DNA of 64,000 bases, from positions 62,001-126,000 of the forward strand of contig NZ_MWQN01000004.1 of assembly GCF_002024165.1 (NCBI RefSeq). The letters are read 5' to 3'. Shown in pieces: positions 45,961 through 55,442 of the stretch. Each line of letters opens with the position of its first letter. Position 1 is the stretch's first letter. Below the pieces are notes generated by a model, which was given only the letters and a program-made list of their open reading frames with translations, was not told the DNA's origin and did no database searches. This DNA is from Embleya scabrispora. GTDB taxonomy: Bacteria; Actinomycetota; Actinomycetes; Streptomycetales; Streptomycetaceae. The translations under genes were made by a program, and so were the position numbers.

Positions 45961-46775
45961 GGCTTGTTCTCGCGCTTGGTCGAAGCTTGGTGGAAAGGTT
46001 GCCGGCGTTGTGCACGGGTTCGACCCGTCGGGTGATGCCCACGAAGAGGGCCGGCACCGTCCGGAACCTGATCGATCGAGGTCGTCCCCGGGTCTTCCGC
46101 AGCGTCACGCCCCGCCGTGCCCGCATCGTCATGGTCGAGGACGTGATCGGCGGCGGGTAGCCACGCAGCGGGGACGATTTCCGGATCGGCCGGTCCGGCG
46201 TGGCGAGCGACGCGCTGGGACGGGCCCACGAGCGCCGCAGCGTGTTCGCGCCGAGGCAACGGAACACCACGCCCCGGGCCGAGGACCGGGTACCCACCAG
46301 CACCCTGGAGGTGACCTCGTCCTCAGTCCACGGGTTTTCGCGACGGTACGGCCTCGCAGGTGCTCGTCTCGTACCCGTGGCGGACGGTGAGTCTCACCGC
46401 GGTACGGCGGGCGGGCAGGATGGTCAGGTTGTCGGCGGTGATGACGGCCCAGGCGCCGGCCGCAGTGGTGACGACACGGTGAGCGTCGCGACCGGGGCGT
46501 CCCGCGTCGCGGCGCTGTCGCCGCTCGCGGGATGTCGAAGACCCCAGTCATGCCGGCACACAACGACGGAGCACCGGTGCTTCCACCCGACAGGCCGTGT
46601 ACGGAGCCGCGGGCCTGTCCCTGGTTGCCGCCGCCCAAGGCGTGGCGGTCCTCCCCCACCTGGGCATCCCAACCCCACCGAACTCGCCCCCACGTAATCG
46701 CCACCGCCACCGAAAAACCCGTTGGCCGTCGCCGATCGAGCCGGGACAATCCCCGTGACCGAAGTAAGGGGATGC
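45961..46775. other. Gene debris, unidentified
   Basis: About 815 bases. Bottom-strand stretches such as AWAVITADNLTILPARRTAV and RLTVRHGYETSTCEAVPSRK (46310-46470) read like protein but end in stops and cannot be joined. No family recognised. Confidence 0.35.
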
Positions 46776-47861
46776 ATGGCCCGGTTCGCGTGCGCCGAGT
46801 GCGGCACCGTCTTGTCCGCCCCCGTGTCGCGGGTGGCACTTCCCGTCCACGCCGGCCACGGTGTCGGCCACGAACTACTGCCCCCGCTCATGGAATCCGG
46901 GACCTACGCCATCGACCCCGCACCCTTCGGGCCGCCTTGGCGACCGTGGGACGAGGTGGGGCCGGCACAAGCGGCGGCCCGGGGCCTGTTCGCACCCACG
47001 CATACCGTGTGCTTCGGCACGCCCGGAACCGTGGTCGTCAGACCCGGTGACACCCGCAACACCGCCCTGATTCCGGACCGATGCGAAGGCTCCTGCTACG
47101 GGGTGGACGGCAGGGCCGGACCGAACCTGGCCTGTACGGGGTGCGGCCGGCCGGTGGCCACCCGGATCGACGACTGCGGGGCCTGGCAGGAGGTGCGATT
47201 CGCCCCGCAGGCCGTACGCCTCCTTGCCGGCGACGAACGCGAACCCTGGCCGCTCGACTGGGCCACGTTGGCGAACGAGCGCTCGGCCATCGAGCCGATC
47301 GAGCCGCAGGGGTGGTGGAACCCCCGATGGGAGGCGGCGGTCGCAGTGGCCCTGGCCCACGTGGTGGCGGCATCGGCGGGTGGTCCCGTGACCGTGCCCG
47401 ACGGTCTGCTCACCGAGACCTTCGGCCGCTCGCTCGACATCCTGCTGCCGCCGGGACCGCCGGCGAAACGCCTGATCCCGGCCGGCCCGGGCCTGCCCGA
47501 TCACGACGACGACGCCGACATCGTCCTGGTTCCGGGCCACCCGCAGACGGGCGAGGCGTGGCAGTCGCCCGCCCCCGTCGCCGCTGTTCCCCTGGCCGCC
47601 GAGGTGTGGATGTACCTGGCCTTCCACCAGGACCGCCACGACCGCCGCCACCAGTGCGACCGCCTGCCCATCCCGGCGAGCGGCGGCATGCCCGAGGGGG
47701 TGCTCCGCGATGACCCGCTGCCGCGCCACCCGTGGAGCAGGTTCCGCCCCGCCGGCCCTCTGTTCCTCCGCACCCTCGTCGGCCTGCCCGCCGTCCGCCG
47801 GCCGTGGTTGCGCGAGATCCACGACCGCGTCCGAACCGACCCGTACGCCTTTCCGTTCTGA
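46776..47861 (+). CDS. Hypothetical protein with zinc-ribbon-like cysteines
   Basis: A 361-aa protein from an ATG at 46776 with AAGGGG upstream. It opens with a CxxC knuckle (MARFACAECGTVLSAPVSRV) and later has CEGSC, LACTGCGRPVATRIDDCG, together enough ligands for one or two zinc sites. The remainder is an alpha/beta domain (WNPRWEAAVAVALAHVVAAS) with an acidic patch DHDDDADIVLV and a Trp/Arg-rich C-terminus. The pattern recurs in Streptomyces proteins of unknown function. It converges on a large unknown gene at 48078. Confidence 0.72.
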   Translation: MARFACAECGTVLSAPVSRVALPVHAGHGVGHELLPPLMESGTYAIDPAPFGPPWRPWDEVGPAQAAARGLFAPTHTVCFGTPGTVVVRPGDTRNTALIPDRCEGSCYGVDGRAGPNLACTGCGRPVATRIDDCGAWQEVRFAPQAVRLLAGDEREPWPLDWATLANERSAIEPIEPQGWWNPRWEAAVAVALAHVVAASAGGPVTVPDGLLTETFGRSLDILLPPGPPAKRLIPAGPGLPDHDDDADIVLVPGHPQTGEAWQSPAPVAAVPLAAEVWMYLAFHQDRHDRRHQCDRLPIPASGGMPEGVLRDDPLPRHPWSRFRPAGPLFLRTLVGLPAVRRPWLREIHDRVRTDPYAFPF

Positions 47862-48077
47862 CCGACCGCCCGAATCACTCCCGGAAGCCGGAGCGTTGCC
47901 GCAGCGGGTTGTCGTCGGGGCCAACGGCGGCCGGCGGACGCGCCCCGGACCCGTCGACGGGGACGAGGTGGTCACCCGGATGCACAGACCCGATCCACGC
48001 GGAGAATCGAATTCCCCCTCCCACCCCGAACCGCCACCCACGCAGCCGGATCACCCTCCGCAACCGAAGGCCGAACC

Positions 48078-50093
48078 TCAGTTCCGGGGGCTTTTGCCGC
48101 GGGCGACCAGGGCCCAGGCGGCGGCGAACAATTCGGGATGCGTCCGGTCGAGGGTCGGGTGACGGTGGATTCTGAGGCGGTTGGGCATGAAGGGAATGCC
48201 TAGGAACTCCGCCTTCCACACCTCCATCGGGTGGAAGGGCTTCTTCGCGATCGCCCACGGGCCCGGCAGGAAGACGCCTCGGCCGGCGCGGGGCCGCTTG
48301 TCGGCGACCACGAGGCCGGCGTCGAGGAGCGCCGCCGCCGCCTTGCGGTGGCGGGTGGGGCTCCAGCCGTTCCAGGTACGTACGCTGCGGTCGGTCGGTG
48401 CCTCCAGGGCGAGCAGTTGCAGGTAGAGGGTGGCCGCGTCCGGCGGCACGGTGAGCGATTCGGCGACTTCGTCGACCAGTTCGGGCGCGCTCGCGGCGGG
48501 GTTCGACTCGTACGCGCCGACGGGCAGCACGCCGGAGCGCACCCGCTCGACCACACGCGTGAAGTAGTCCCCGCGGATTCGACGCACGTGCGCGATGACG
48601 TCCATCGCGTGCCGATCCCACTCTCCGTAATAGTCCCGGTCGTCGGTGAGCCGCTTCGTCTGCTCGGCGTCGACGTCGAGCAGGGCGGGACGGAAGTACA
48701 GGTGGGGGCAGGGCTTGGGTGGACCGTACGACGGGATCGCGGCGGCCAGAGCCACGGTCAGTCCGTCGTCGAACGCCGGCACGCTCAGCGGCTCCGGGCC
48801 GATATAGGGGGCGGGGCCGAAACGTCGACGCTGGTCGTCTTCGGTGACGTCGGGGAAGGCACGGGCAGCGTGGAGCAGCAGTCCGGGATATGCCAGCCGA
48901 GCGCGCAATGACTCGATCAATTCCGGCAGGCCTGCTCGGAGCGGATCGCCGGCGGGTAGTTCGGCGTAGACGGTCGGAACGAGCGTGGCCACATCGTGGA
49001 GCAGGGATTCCATCCGGCGGGGTGTTTGCCGATCGGCCGTGCCGGCGGTCGGCGCGATGCTGCCTCGGTAGTCGTGCAGCCGGGTGTCCAGGTCCTCGGT
49101 GATCAGCGGTTCACCGGCGGGGTGGGCGAGGATCCCGCACAGTTCGGCGGCCGGTTCTCGCGGTTCCAGCGAGGCGATCAGCGCGCGTGACGTCTCGGGC
49201 ACCGGGGCGTGGTGACCGCGCCGAGCCCGCCACGCGTCGGCGAGGCGGGTCGCGACGTGGCGCGGGCCGGCCGCCGTCCACAGATCCGCCGGGTCCGGCG
49301 GCAGGGCATCGGCGAACACATCGAGCCGATCGGTCAGCCGCGACAACTCGTCGTGCCCGGACCTGATTTCGGTGATCCCCAGGCCCAGCACGCGTTGCCC
49401 CTCGCGATCCGGCAACGGCCCTCGGGGCGTCCTGTTCCCGGGGTCGACGGCCAACAGCAGGGCGGCCGCCGCGCGGGACATCCCGGTGGCGTCGGCGAGC
49501 AGGGCGACCGCTTCGGGATCCCACGGCATCGGGCCTCGAGTGCGTATCAGTTCCACCAGTTCCCGGATCTGACGCGCGCTGCCCCAGTGGGTGCGCGGCG
49601 GCTCGATGACGTCCGAAACCGGGCCCAGCCGGGGGGCCTCGGCGTCTCCCTTACGGTATTCGAGGACGAAGATGTCTTCCAGCAGGGGGAACAGCATGAT
49701 CGTGGCCCCGTGTTCGTCACGGATCGCGCGTTGTGCCCCGGTGTGGTTCAGGACGGTTCCGGTGCGCAGCCGCGCGTCGGGGTCGACGAAGACGGTCCCC
49801 GCCCAGACGTCGAGCAGGGCCAGGAGGCGCTCACGGTGTTCGGGCCGGGTCGACGGCGCCGCCGCGCGCAAGGCGACCCCACCGATCCGACCGATCAGCA
49901 GGGACCAGTCGCCGTCGCCGACTCCTTCGGGACCGTCCCGTCCGGCCGGCGGAGCCCAGGTGCCGGCGAGATAGTCGTTGATCCGCGCCAGGCCGGCGAG
50001 CGAACCGGCCCCCCAATCGCAGGTCGACGGAAGCAACCCGTCGACAGCGAGCCCCACGCCTTGGTCGTCTATTGCCTGGAAGTCGTGCGCCAT
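48078..50093 (-). CDS. Large hypothetical protein, possible DNA-interacting
   Basis: A 671-aa soluble protein from an ATG at 50093 with ACAGGAGCC upstream. It is acidic and helical, with segments such as ALLADATGMSRAAAALLLAV (HTH-like), ELSRLTDRLDVFADALPPDP, a Pro/Tyr stretch SYGPPKPCPHLYFRPALLDV and a C-terminal winged-helix-like block TRHRKAAAALLDAGLVVADK. The N-terminus (MAHDFQAIDDQGVGLAVDGL) is unlike secreted proteins. I recognise no named family. Intact and well-coded, so likely functional. Confidence 0.7.
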   Translation of the reverse strand: MAHDFQAIDDQGVGLAVDGLLPSTCDWGAGSLAGLARINDYLAGTWAPPAGRDGPEGVGDGDWSLLIGRIGGVALRAAAPSTRPEHRERLLALLDVWAGTVFVDPDARLRTGTVLNHTGAQRAIRDEHGATIMLFPLLEDIFVLEYRKGDAEAPRLGPVSDVIEPPRTHWGSARQIRELVELIRTRGPMPWDPEAVALLADATGMSRAAAALLLAVDPGNRTPRGPLPDREGQRVLGLGITEIRSGHDELSRLTDRLDVFADALPPDPADLWTAAGPRHVATRLADAWRARRGHHAPVPETSRALIASLEPREPAAELCGILAHPAGEPLITEDLDTRLHDYRGSIAPTAGTADRQTPRRMESLLHDVATLVPTVYAELPAGDPLRAGLPELIESLRARLAYPGLLLHAARAFPDVTEDDQRRRFGPAPYIGPEPLSVPAFDDGLTVALAAAIPSYGPPKPCPHLYFRPALLDVDAEQTKRLTDDRDYYGEWDRHAMDVIAHVRRIRGDYFTRVVERVRSGVLPVGAYESNPAASAPELVDEVAESLTVPPDAATLYLQLLALEAPTDRSVRTWNGWSPTRHRKAAAALLDAGLVVADKRPRAGRGVFLPGPWAIAKKPFHPMEVWKAEFLGIPFMPNRLRIHRHPTLDRTHPELFAAAWALVARGKSPRN

Positions 50094-50419
50094 GGCTCCT
50101 GTCTAACCCGTCACCCCGACATCGCGGGTGGTGAGGGGGTGGGTATCGAAATCGCCGACGCGACGCGTCCGATAACGCCCCCGGCGGGACAGGCCGGGTC
50201 GCCGATTTCGGAAAACGCCCTTCCCGCAAGGTGGGCGGGCCGGCGCTCGCCCCACAGGACCCGCTCGACCGGCCGGGGGCTGTCCTGGAGATCACGAGCG
50301 GAGCCGCGGCGATCGGACACGGGAGTCGACGCCCGGCCGGTGCCGAGTTCGCCTTCGGCTTCGGCTTCGGCCATGGAGACGTTGCCTGCGAGTGGTCCGA
50401 CAAGGATGACGCGCTTGTC
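50094..50419. other. Intergenic region
   Basis: About 325 bases ahead of the NarI remnant, containing the promoter of the gene at 50093; no gene recognised. Confidence 0.4.
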
Positions 50420-50967
50420 CCGCCCCGCCTTGTGGGCGGTACTGCCTATCTGGTGGCGGTCCTGGCGATCGCGGGCACGGCCCGGCGCTATCACTACGAC
50501 CGTTTCGGATTCACCACACGCTCCAGCCAACTGCACGAGAGCCGCCTGCTGGGCATCGACGGACCCCTGTTCCACTACCGGCTGCTGTTCGTGGCCGCCG
50601 GACACGTCACCGGGCTCCTCGTACCGGAGGGCTGGACCGAGGAACTGCACATCGGCGAAAACCTCTACCGAGCGAACGCACTGGTACACGGCGGCGCGGC
50701 CGGCATCGCCTGCGTGGTCGGACTCGCCGTACTGGTATGGCGGCGCCTTCGCGTCACCGCCGTGCGCAACTCCCCCAAGGGCACCGACCGGGCCGTCCAC
50801 CCGCTGCCGGCCACCGTCCTGCTCGCCGGGCTCACCGCCACCGCGACCGGAGTCGGATCGCACTCCTACGACTACCGGACCGGGGTCTCGGTCTGGTTCC
50901 GCAGCCTGTGCGTCCCCGATCCGGACGTCGACGCCATGCGGCACGCCCCTCTCGTCTACCAACTCTG
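50420..50967 (+). pseudogene. narI: Respiratory nitrate reductase gamma subunit (NarI), truncated
   Basis: A NarI-type membrane cytochrome: AYLVAVLAIAGTARRYHYDR, FGFTTRSSQLHESRLLGIDG, PLFHYRLLFVAAGHVTGLLV, ANALVHGGAAGIACVVGLAV and YRTGVSVWFRSLCVPDPDVD. It breaks off at VYQL (50967), exactly where a MarR remnant in the opposite orientation begins. The last transmembrane helix with heme-ligating residues and the N-terminal start are missing. No narG, narH or narJ is present, so this is an isolated relic of an anaerobic respiration operon. Confidence 0.85.
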
Positions 50968-51059
50968 TTTCGGCCGTACGTCGTCTACCGTTCGATCCCG
51001 GCGGGGCGCTCGGATCCTTCCGGCGGTCTCCGCCGCCGATCTCGTCCACGGGACGCTCG

Positions 51060-51560
51060 CGGCAATCGCCCGCACGCGGAACCGGGTCGTCCGCCGCTTC
51101 GAGCAGCGCCCGCAACGCCGGTGCCAGGTCCGCCCGTCGCCCCGGCGGGACCCGCGCCGGCAACGCCACCACCTCCGCCCGGCGCGCGGTCATGACCCGC
51201 TCCACCAATCGTGTACCGGGCACGGTCAACCGCCGCGTCACCTCACGTCGGGCATCGGGATCGGTCCGACGATCCACCAGGCCCGCCACCTCCAGCCGAT
51301 CCACCGTGCGCATCGCCGTCGACGGGTTCACGCCCAACGACGCCGCCAAGGCGGCAGGCTTGACCGGGGCGTGCTCCGCCGGCACGACCAGGGTCCGCAA
51401 CTGCGGCAGCGTCAATACCGGCTCGATACCCGCCAACGCGCGGGTGGAGATCGCCATCACCAACCGCGACGCGGCCATGATCGCGTCGACAACCCCGTTG
51501 AACGAAGGCCTGCGCCGCGGCCTCGAGGTCGAACGACTGCCGACGCGCGCGGACCGGGAC
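51060..51560 (-). pseudogene. MarR-family regulator, frameshifted
   Basis: The bottom strand reads SFDLEAAAQAF, then one extra base (GTTCAAC for GTCAAC near 51505) shifts into GVVDAIMAASRLVMAISTRA. The winged-helix core follows: LTLPQLRTLVVPAEHAPVKP, AALAASLGVNPSTAMRTVDR, LEVAGLVDRRTDPDARREVT and a C-terminal helix (LVERVMTARRAEVVALPARV). An internal ATG at 51478 could restart translation and yield a shortened protein with an intact DNA-binding domain, so residual function is possible. Its 3' end abuts truncated narI. Confidence 0.65.
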
Positions 51561-51865
51561 CGGGTGTCGTGGTGTGGGAGTTCGTCGCGTCGTTCGTGGT
51601 CGAGGACGAAGGTGGCTCAATCGAGTTCTTGACCTGGGTGGCCGTGGTCTGTTCGTGATCGCTTGGGTCTTGCCCCACACGTGCACACCGGGCGGCGGGT
51701 CGGGGCGCGCTCTCGTTCCGCTGTTGCTCGCGCTGGTGTTGCGCGCTTCGCCGTGAACGGGCGCCGGGGTCGGACAACGGGTGCGCTGAACCGACCCCCG
51801 ACAATCGAGCCACGACGTCGGGCCCGCCGTCCGCCGATTCGGACCCGCCTGGCAGAGTCCTCGTC

Positions 51866-53335
51866 ATGATCATCTCCGACGATTCCGGGGCCCCGGAGTT
51901 CTCGACCTGGCACGGGGACCGGGACACGTGGGTCGACCTCGCCTATCCGCCCCCTGAACGGACCATGTTGCTGCGCTTCGAGAAGGAGCCGAGCAAATGG
52001 ATCTCCCTGCGCACTCGGGGTCGAGGTCGAGGCCGTCGCGAGAAGGAGAGCCGCGAATACCTGTGGCTGGGGCGACCGGAGACCCCGACGGGTACCTTCC
52101 TGGTTCGTCCGAACGGCCACGCCGCGCTGCGCGAAGTGCTCGTCGAAGGTAAGGGCCGCTGGTCTCTGCGTCTGCTCGACCACGACCGCGCCCGGGAGTT
52201 CGCGATCGAGGAGACGATCGCGGGCGACGGCCCGGACGTGCTCCGCTACACAGGTCCCGAGGGCTGGGCGACCATCACTACGCGCGGCAAGCACCCCCGC
52301 GTCCGTCTCGTCCGACATCCCTGCGGCGCCGATGCACCGCCCGAGGAACTACTCGACACGGTAGGCGAGTTCGAGTGTACGGATGACGGGCCGGAACTCG
52401 TCGGCGAGCACTTGTTCCTCCTCGCCGGTCCCACCCTGCTCGCGATCGAGGAAGCCCAGCGCTGGTCGCTGACCGTCACACCGCCCCCGACCGCCGAACC
52501 CGAGGACTCCGGAAGCCACTTCGTCCACCTGGGTCTGGGCAGACAGACCATCGCGCTGCCCAAGCCGGATCCGAGCGGTCCCACACTCGTCGAACTCCGT
52601 CGCTTGGACAAGAACATCCCACTCGGGCCGACCTTTCTGGACGCGACGGGCGGCGTCACCGACACCCACCTCTCCATGGGCACCGCACGCGAACACCGCT
52701 TCCTCATCGATGGCGATGTCGACGCCAGGCGCACGACGCACGTCGAGGTAGACGGCTTCGGAGGCCGATGGGAAATTCGTACGATGCATCCCGACCAGGC
52801 CCACCCCCTGGTCGAAAGGGTCCGCGGCAACGGCCACGACGTACTGCGCTACTCCGGGCCACCGGCGCTGCTGTCGGCTCGTAGCCTCGACGGGCTCGGC
52901 GGCGCGATCGAGGGTCTGGGCCTCGACGGCTACCGCTGGTCGACGCGCACCTCCCGCCGTGACCCGATCGTGGTCGGCCTGCTCGGCACGGGCGAACATC
53001 CCGACTTCGTGGTCTCCCGGCACGCGGGCGTGTGGGAGGTACAGGTCGAACCGCTCGCCGCCGCAAGGACCTTCGATCGCACGATTACCGGCGTGGGCAG
53101 CGAGATCGTGCGCTACACCGGCCCCGACGCGAACGCCCGACTGCGTGTCGGCTCGTGGCGGTACGTGGGATTCGCCGAGGTGAACGCGCTCGGCGAGGGT
53201 CGAACCGCGCTCGACCACGCCGCCGTCCGAGGCCGCGGCCGGCCGGCCGGCCGCGGCACCCGTTTCGCGATCACCGCAGGACTCGTGCACGTCCAGTGCA
53301 GCCGGGACGAGCCGTGGCGCATCAGGGTCGGCTGA
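51866..53335 (+). CDS. Hypothetical protein with internal W-x-(I/L/V)...VLRYtGP repeats
   Basis: A 489-aa soluble protein from an ATG at 51866. A unit of about 40-45 residues recurs: WSLRLLDHDRAREFAIEETI then GDGPDVLRYTGPEGWATI; WEIRTMHPDQAHPLVERVRG then GNGHDVLRYSGPPALLSA; WEVQVEPLAAARTFDRTITG then GSEIVRYTGPDANARLRV. Partial copies begin with WSLTVTP and end with WRIRVG. Beta-rich repeats of this type suggest a beta-propeller or multi-sandwich scaffold. There is no signal peptide. I recognise no named family. Confidence 0.72.
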   Translation: MIISDDSGAPEFSTWHGDRDTWVDLAYPPPERTMLLRFEKEPSKWISLRTRGRGRGRREKESREYLWLGRPETPTGTFLVRPNGHAALREVLVEGKGRWSLRLLDHDRAREFAIEETIAGDGPDVLRYTGPEGWATITTRGKHPRVRLVRHPCGADAPPEELLDTVGEFECTDDGPELVGEHLFLLAGPTLLAIEEAQRWSLTVTPPPTAEPEDSGSHFVHLGLGRQTIALPKPDPSGPTLVELRRLDKNIPLGPTFLDATGGVTDTHLSMGTAREHRFLIDGDVDARRTTHVEVDGFGGRWEIRTMHPDQAHPLVERVRGNGHDVLRYSGPPALLSARSLDGLGGAIEGLGLDGYRWSTRTSRRDPIVVGLLGTGEHPDFVVSRHAGVWEVQVEPLAAARTFDRTITGVGSEIVRYTGPDANARLRVGSWRYVGFAEVNALGEGRTALDHAAVRGRGRPAGRGTRFAITAGLVHVQCSRDEPWRIRVG

Positions 53336-53578
53336 TGCCAACGCTCTCCGACGAGACCCGATGGGTCGACCGGGGTACGGAGGGGATCCCGAACGCCGGC
53401 GTCCCGCCACGCAGCATGTCGCCCTGGGACTGCGAATCGACCTGCCGGTAGTCGAGGAGCCGGCGCCGACTTCCCCCACGGTTCGTAGCCACCTCTACGA
53501 CACGCGCCTTCGACGTTTTTCGCCGCGTTGCGGCGGCGCTCGCATGCCCGGATCGTCCGCAGGTGTCGGCGTACTGGT

Positions 53579-54475
53579 CTACTCCTGGTCGATGGCCTTC
53601 AGGAGGTTGCCGACCAGGGGGCTTCGGTCGTCTGTGCGCCAGGCGATGGCGACGCGGGTGTGGGGGGCGTCGGGGTCGATGGTGCGGAAGGTGACGCCCT
53701 GGAGGCGGATGCGGCGGATGCTTGCCGGGGCGAGGGACACGCCGAGGCCGGCTTCCACCAGGGCGCAGACGGTCTGCCATTCGACGGCGTGTTGGACGAC
53801 GTGTGGGGTGAAGCCGGCGGTGGTGCACAGGTCGATGATGCGGTCGTGCAGGTGTGGGCCGACGTGGCGGGGCAGGAGTACGAAGGGCGAGTCGGCCAAC
53901 TGGGCGACGCGCAGTGTTCGTCGGGTCGCGAGGGGATGGGTGCGGGGCAGTACCGCGACGAAGGGTTCGGTCAGTACGGTCCTGAAGCCGAGTCGGGGTT
54001 CGTCGTCGGTGGGCGGTTCGCGCATCAGGCCGATGTCGATGCTGCGGTCGTGGAGTGCGGCGAGTTGCGGTGTGGTGGTCATCTCCCGGATGTGCAGACG
54101 TACGTCGGGGAACCGCTCGTGGAAGGTGCGCAGCAGGCCCGGCAGTACGGTCGGGGCGAGGGAGGCGGCGAAGCCGATGCGCAGGTGGCCGACCCGGCCG
54201 CTGCCGGCGGCGCGCGCCGCCGCCAGGGCGTCCGCGAGGTGGGCCAGGATCCGGCGTGCGGCGGGCAGGAGTTCCCGGCCCGCGGGGGTGAGCGTCACGC
54301 GTCCCGGTTCGCGGCTGAACAGCGCGTGGCCGACCTTGTCTTCGAGGCGGCGGATCTGCTGGCTCAGCGGGGGCTGCGCGATGCCCAGGCGGGCGGCGGC
54401 ACGGCCGAAGTGCAGTTCCTCGGCGAGCACGACGAAGGCGTGCAGCTGCGGCAGGGGAAGTTCGGGGCGTTCCAT
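53579..54475 (-). CDS. LysR-family transcriptional regulator
   Basis: A 298-aa LTTR from the ATG at 54475. Residues 1-65 form the winged helix (LPQLHAFVVLAEELHFGRAA, RLGIAQPPLSQQIRRLEDKV), followed by a coiled linker (AGRELLPAARRILAHLADAL) and a two-lobe effector domain (HLRIGFAASLAPTVLPGLLR, LVEAGLGVSLAPASIRRIRL). It is divergent from a RidA gene at 54547, and the 71-bp gap should contain its T-N11-A type site. A likely activator of the RidA gene; the inducer is unknown. Confidence 0.93.
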   Translation of the reverse strand: MERPELPLPQLHAFVVLAEELHFGRAAARLGIAQPPLSQQIRRLEDKVGHALFSREPGRVTLTPAGRELLPAARRILAHLADALAAARAAGSGRVGHLRIGFAASLAPTVLPGLLRTFHERFPDVRLHIREMTTTPQLAALHDRSIDIGLMREPPTDDEPRLGFRTVLTEPFVAVLPRTHPLATRRTLRVAQLADSPFVLLPRHVGPHLHDRIIDLCTTAGFTPHVVQHAVEWQTVCALVEAGLGVSLAPASIRRIRLQGVTFRTIDPDAPHTRVAIAWRTDDRSPLVGNLLKAIDQE

Positions 54476-54546
54476 ACGCGCAGGGATATCACACACCAGC
54501 GGACGACGTATTGGACGTATCGACCACGCTCGCCTAACTTCGCCGC

Positions 54547-54936
54547 ATGACAGAACGACGCGCGATCCTCGGCGGCTCGACGTTCGAGGAACACATCGGC
54601 TACGCCCGAGCCGTGATGGACGGCGACTGGGTACACGTGTCCGGAACGACCGGCTTCGACTACACCACCATGACGATCCCCGACGACGTGGTGGAACAGG
54701 CACGACAATGCCTGCGCAACATCGAGACCGCCCTGACCGAGGCACGGTGCGGCTTCGCCGACGTCGTGCGGGTGCGATACCTGCTGCCCGACCGGGCCGA
54801 CTTCGAACCGTGTTGGCCGGTGCTGCGCCGGTGCTTCGGCCCGGTGCGACCGGCGGCCACGATGTTGGTGTGCGGGCTTGCCGATCCCCGGATGAGGATC
54901 GAGATCGAGGTGTACGCCCGGCGGGCGACCGCGTAG
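54547..54936 (+). CDS. RidA-family protein (YjgF/YER057c/UK114)
   Basis: A 129-aa protein with the RidA core: VMDGDWVHVSGTTGFDYTTM, VVEQARQCLRNIETALTEAR, DVVRVRYLLPDRADFEPCWP, and the conserved strand and arginine RPAATMLVCGLADPRMRIEI. RidA enzymes deaminate reactive 2-aminoacrylate/imine intermediates released by PLP enzymes and amino acid oxidases. Divergent from a LysR regulator, which suggests conditional expression. The catalytic Arg (normally RxxxxV in RPAxTxVEV) is represented by RPAATMLVCG, so activity is plausible. Confidence 0.88.
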   Translation: MTERRAILGGSTFEEHIGYARAVMDGDWVHVSGTTGFDYTTMTIPDDVVEQARQCLRNIETALTEARCGFADVVRVRYLLPDRADFEPCWPVLRRCFGPVRPAATMLVCGLADPRMRIEIEVYARRATA

Positions 54937-55442
54937 CGGGCCACCGGGCGCAACCGGCCACGCGCGGACCGAAGGGCCGAGGCCGGGGCACTGAGCGACG
55001 GCGTAGGCCGATGGGGCAGGAACAGGCGGTCCAGGGGCGGCTGTTCCGCCACGAATTCGTGCCGGAACCTTTGTTCGGGACGCACGCGGAGAACGCGCAT
55101 CCCCGGCGGTGTCGAACGCCGGCTCCCGACGAGCGGCCCTCGACCGCGGGTTCCGTCGGGGCGGGTTCTCCCGCGCCGGGGAACTGCGCCCCGTATGTCT
55201 CGCGTGGATACCACCGATGAGCCGACGCCCGTTCGGCCACGGAAGGTGACGCACGCGCTCCGTGAAGACGTCCGAGCTTGAACGCGGGGGCACCGGCGGC
55301 CGGTCGCGGATGGAATCTCGTCGGCCGGGGCCAGGTGGCCGTGGACCCGTCTCGGCGCACGCCCGTCGAGCCAAAGGATCAAGACCCCGGCGGGCCGCAT
55401 CGACGACGACCGCAACGCCCACCCGGTGAAAGGACATACACC
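54937..55442. other. Intergenic region
   Basis: About 500 bases with no convincing gene; contains the promoter of the penicillin-binding protein gene. Confidence 0.45.
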
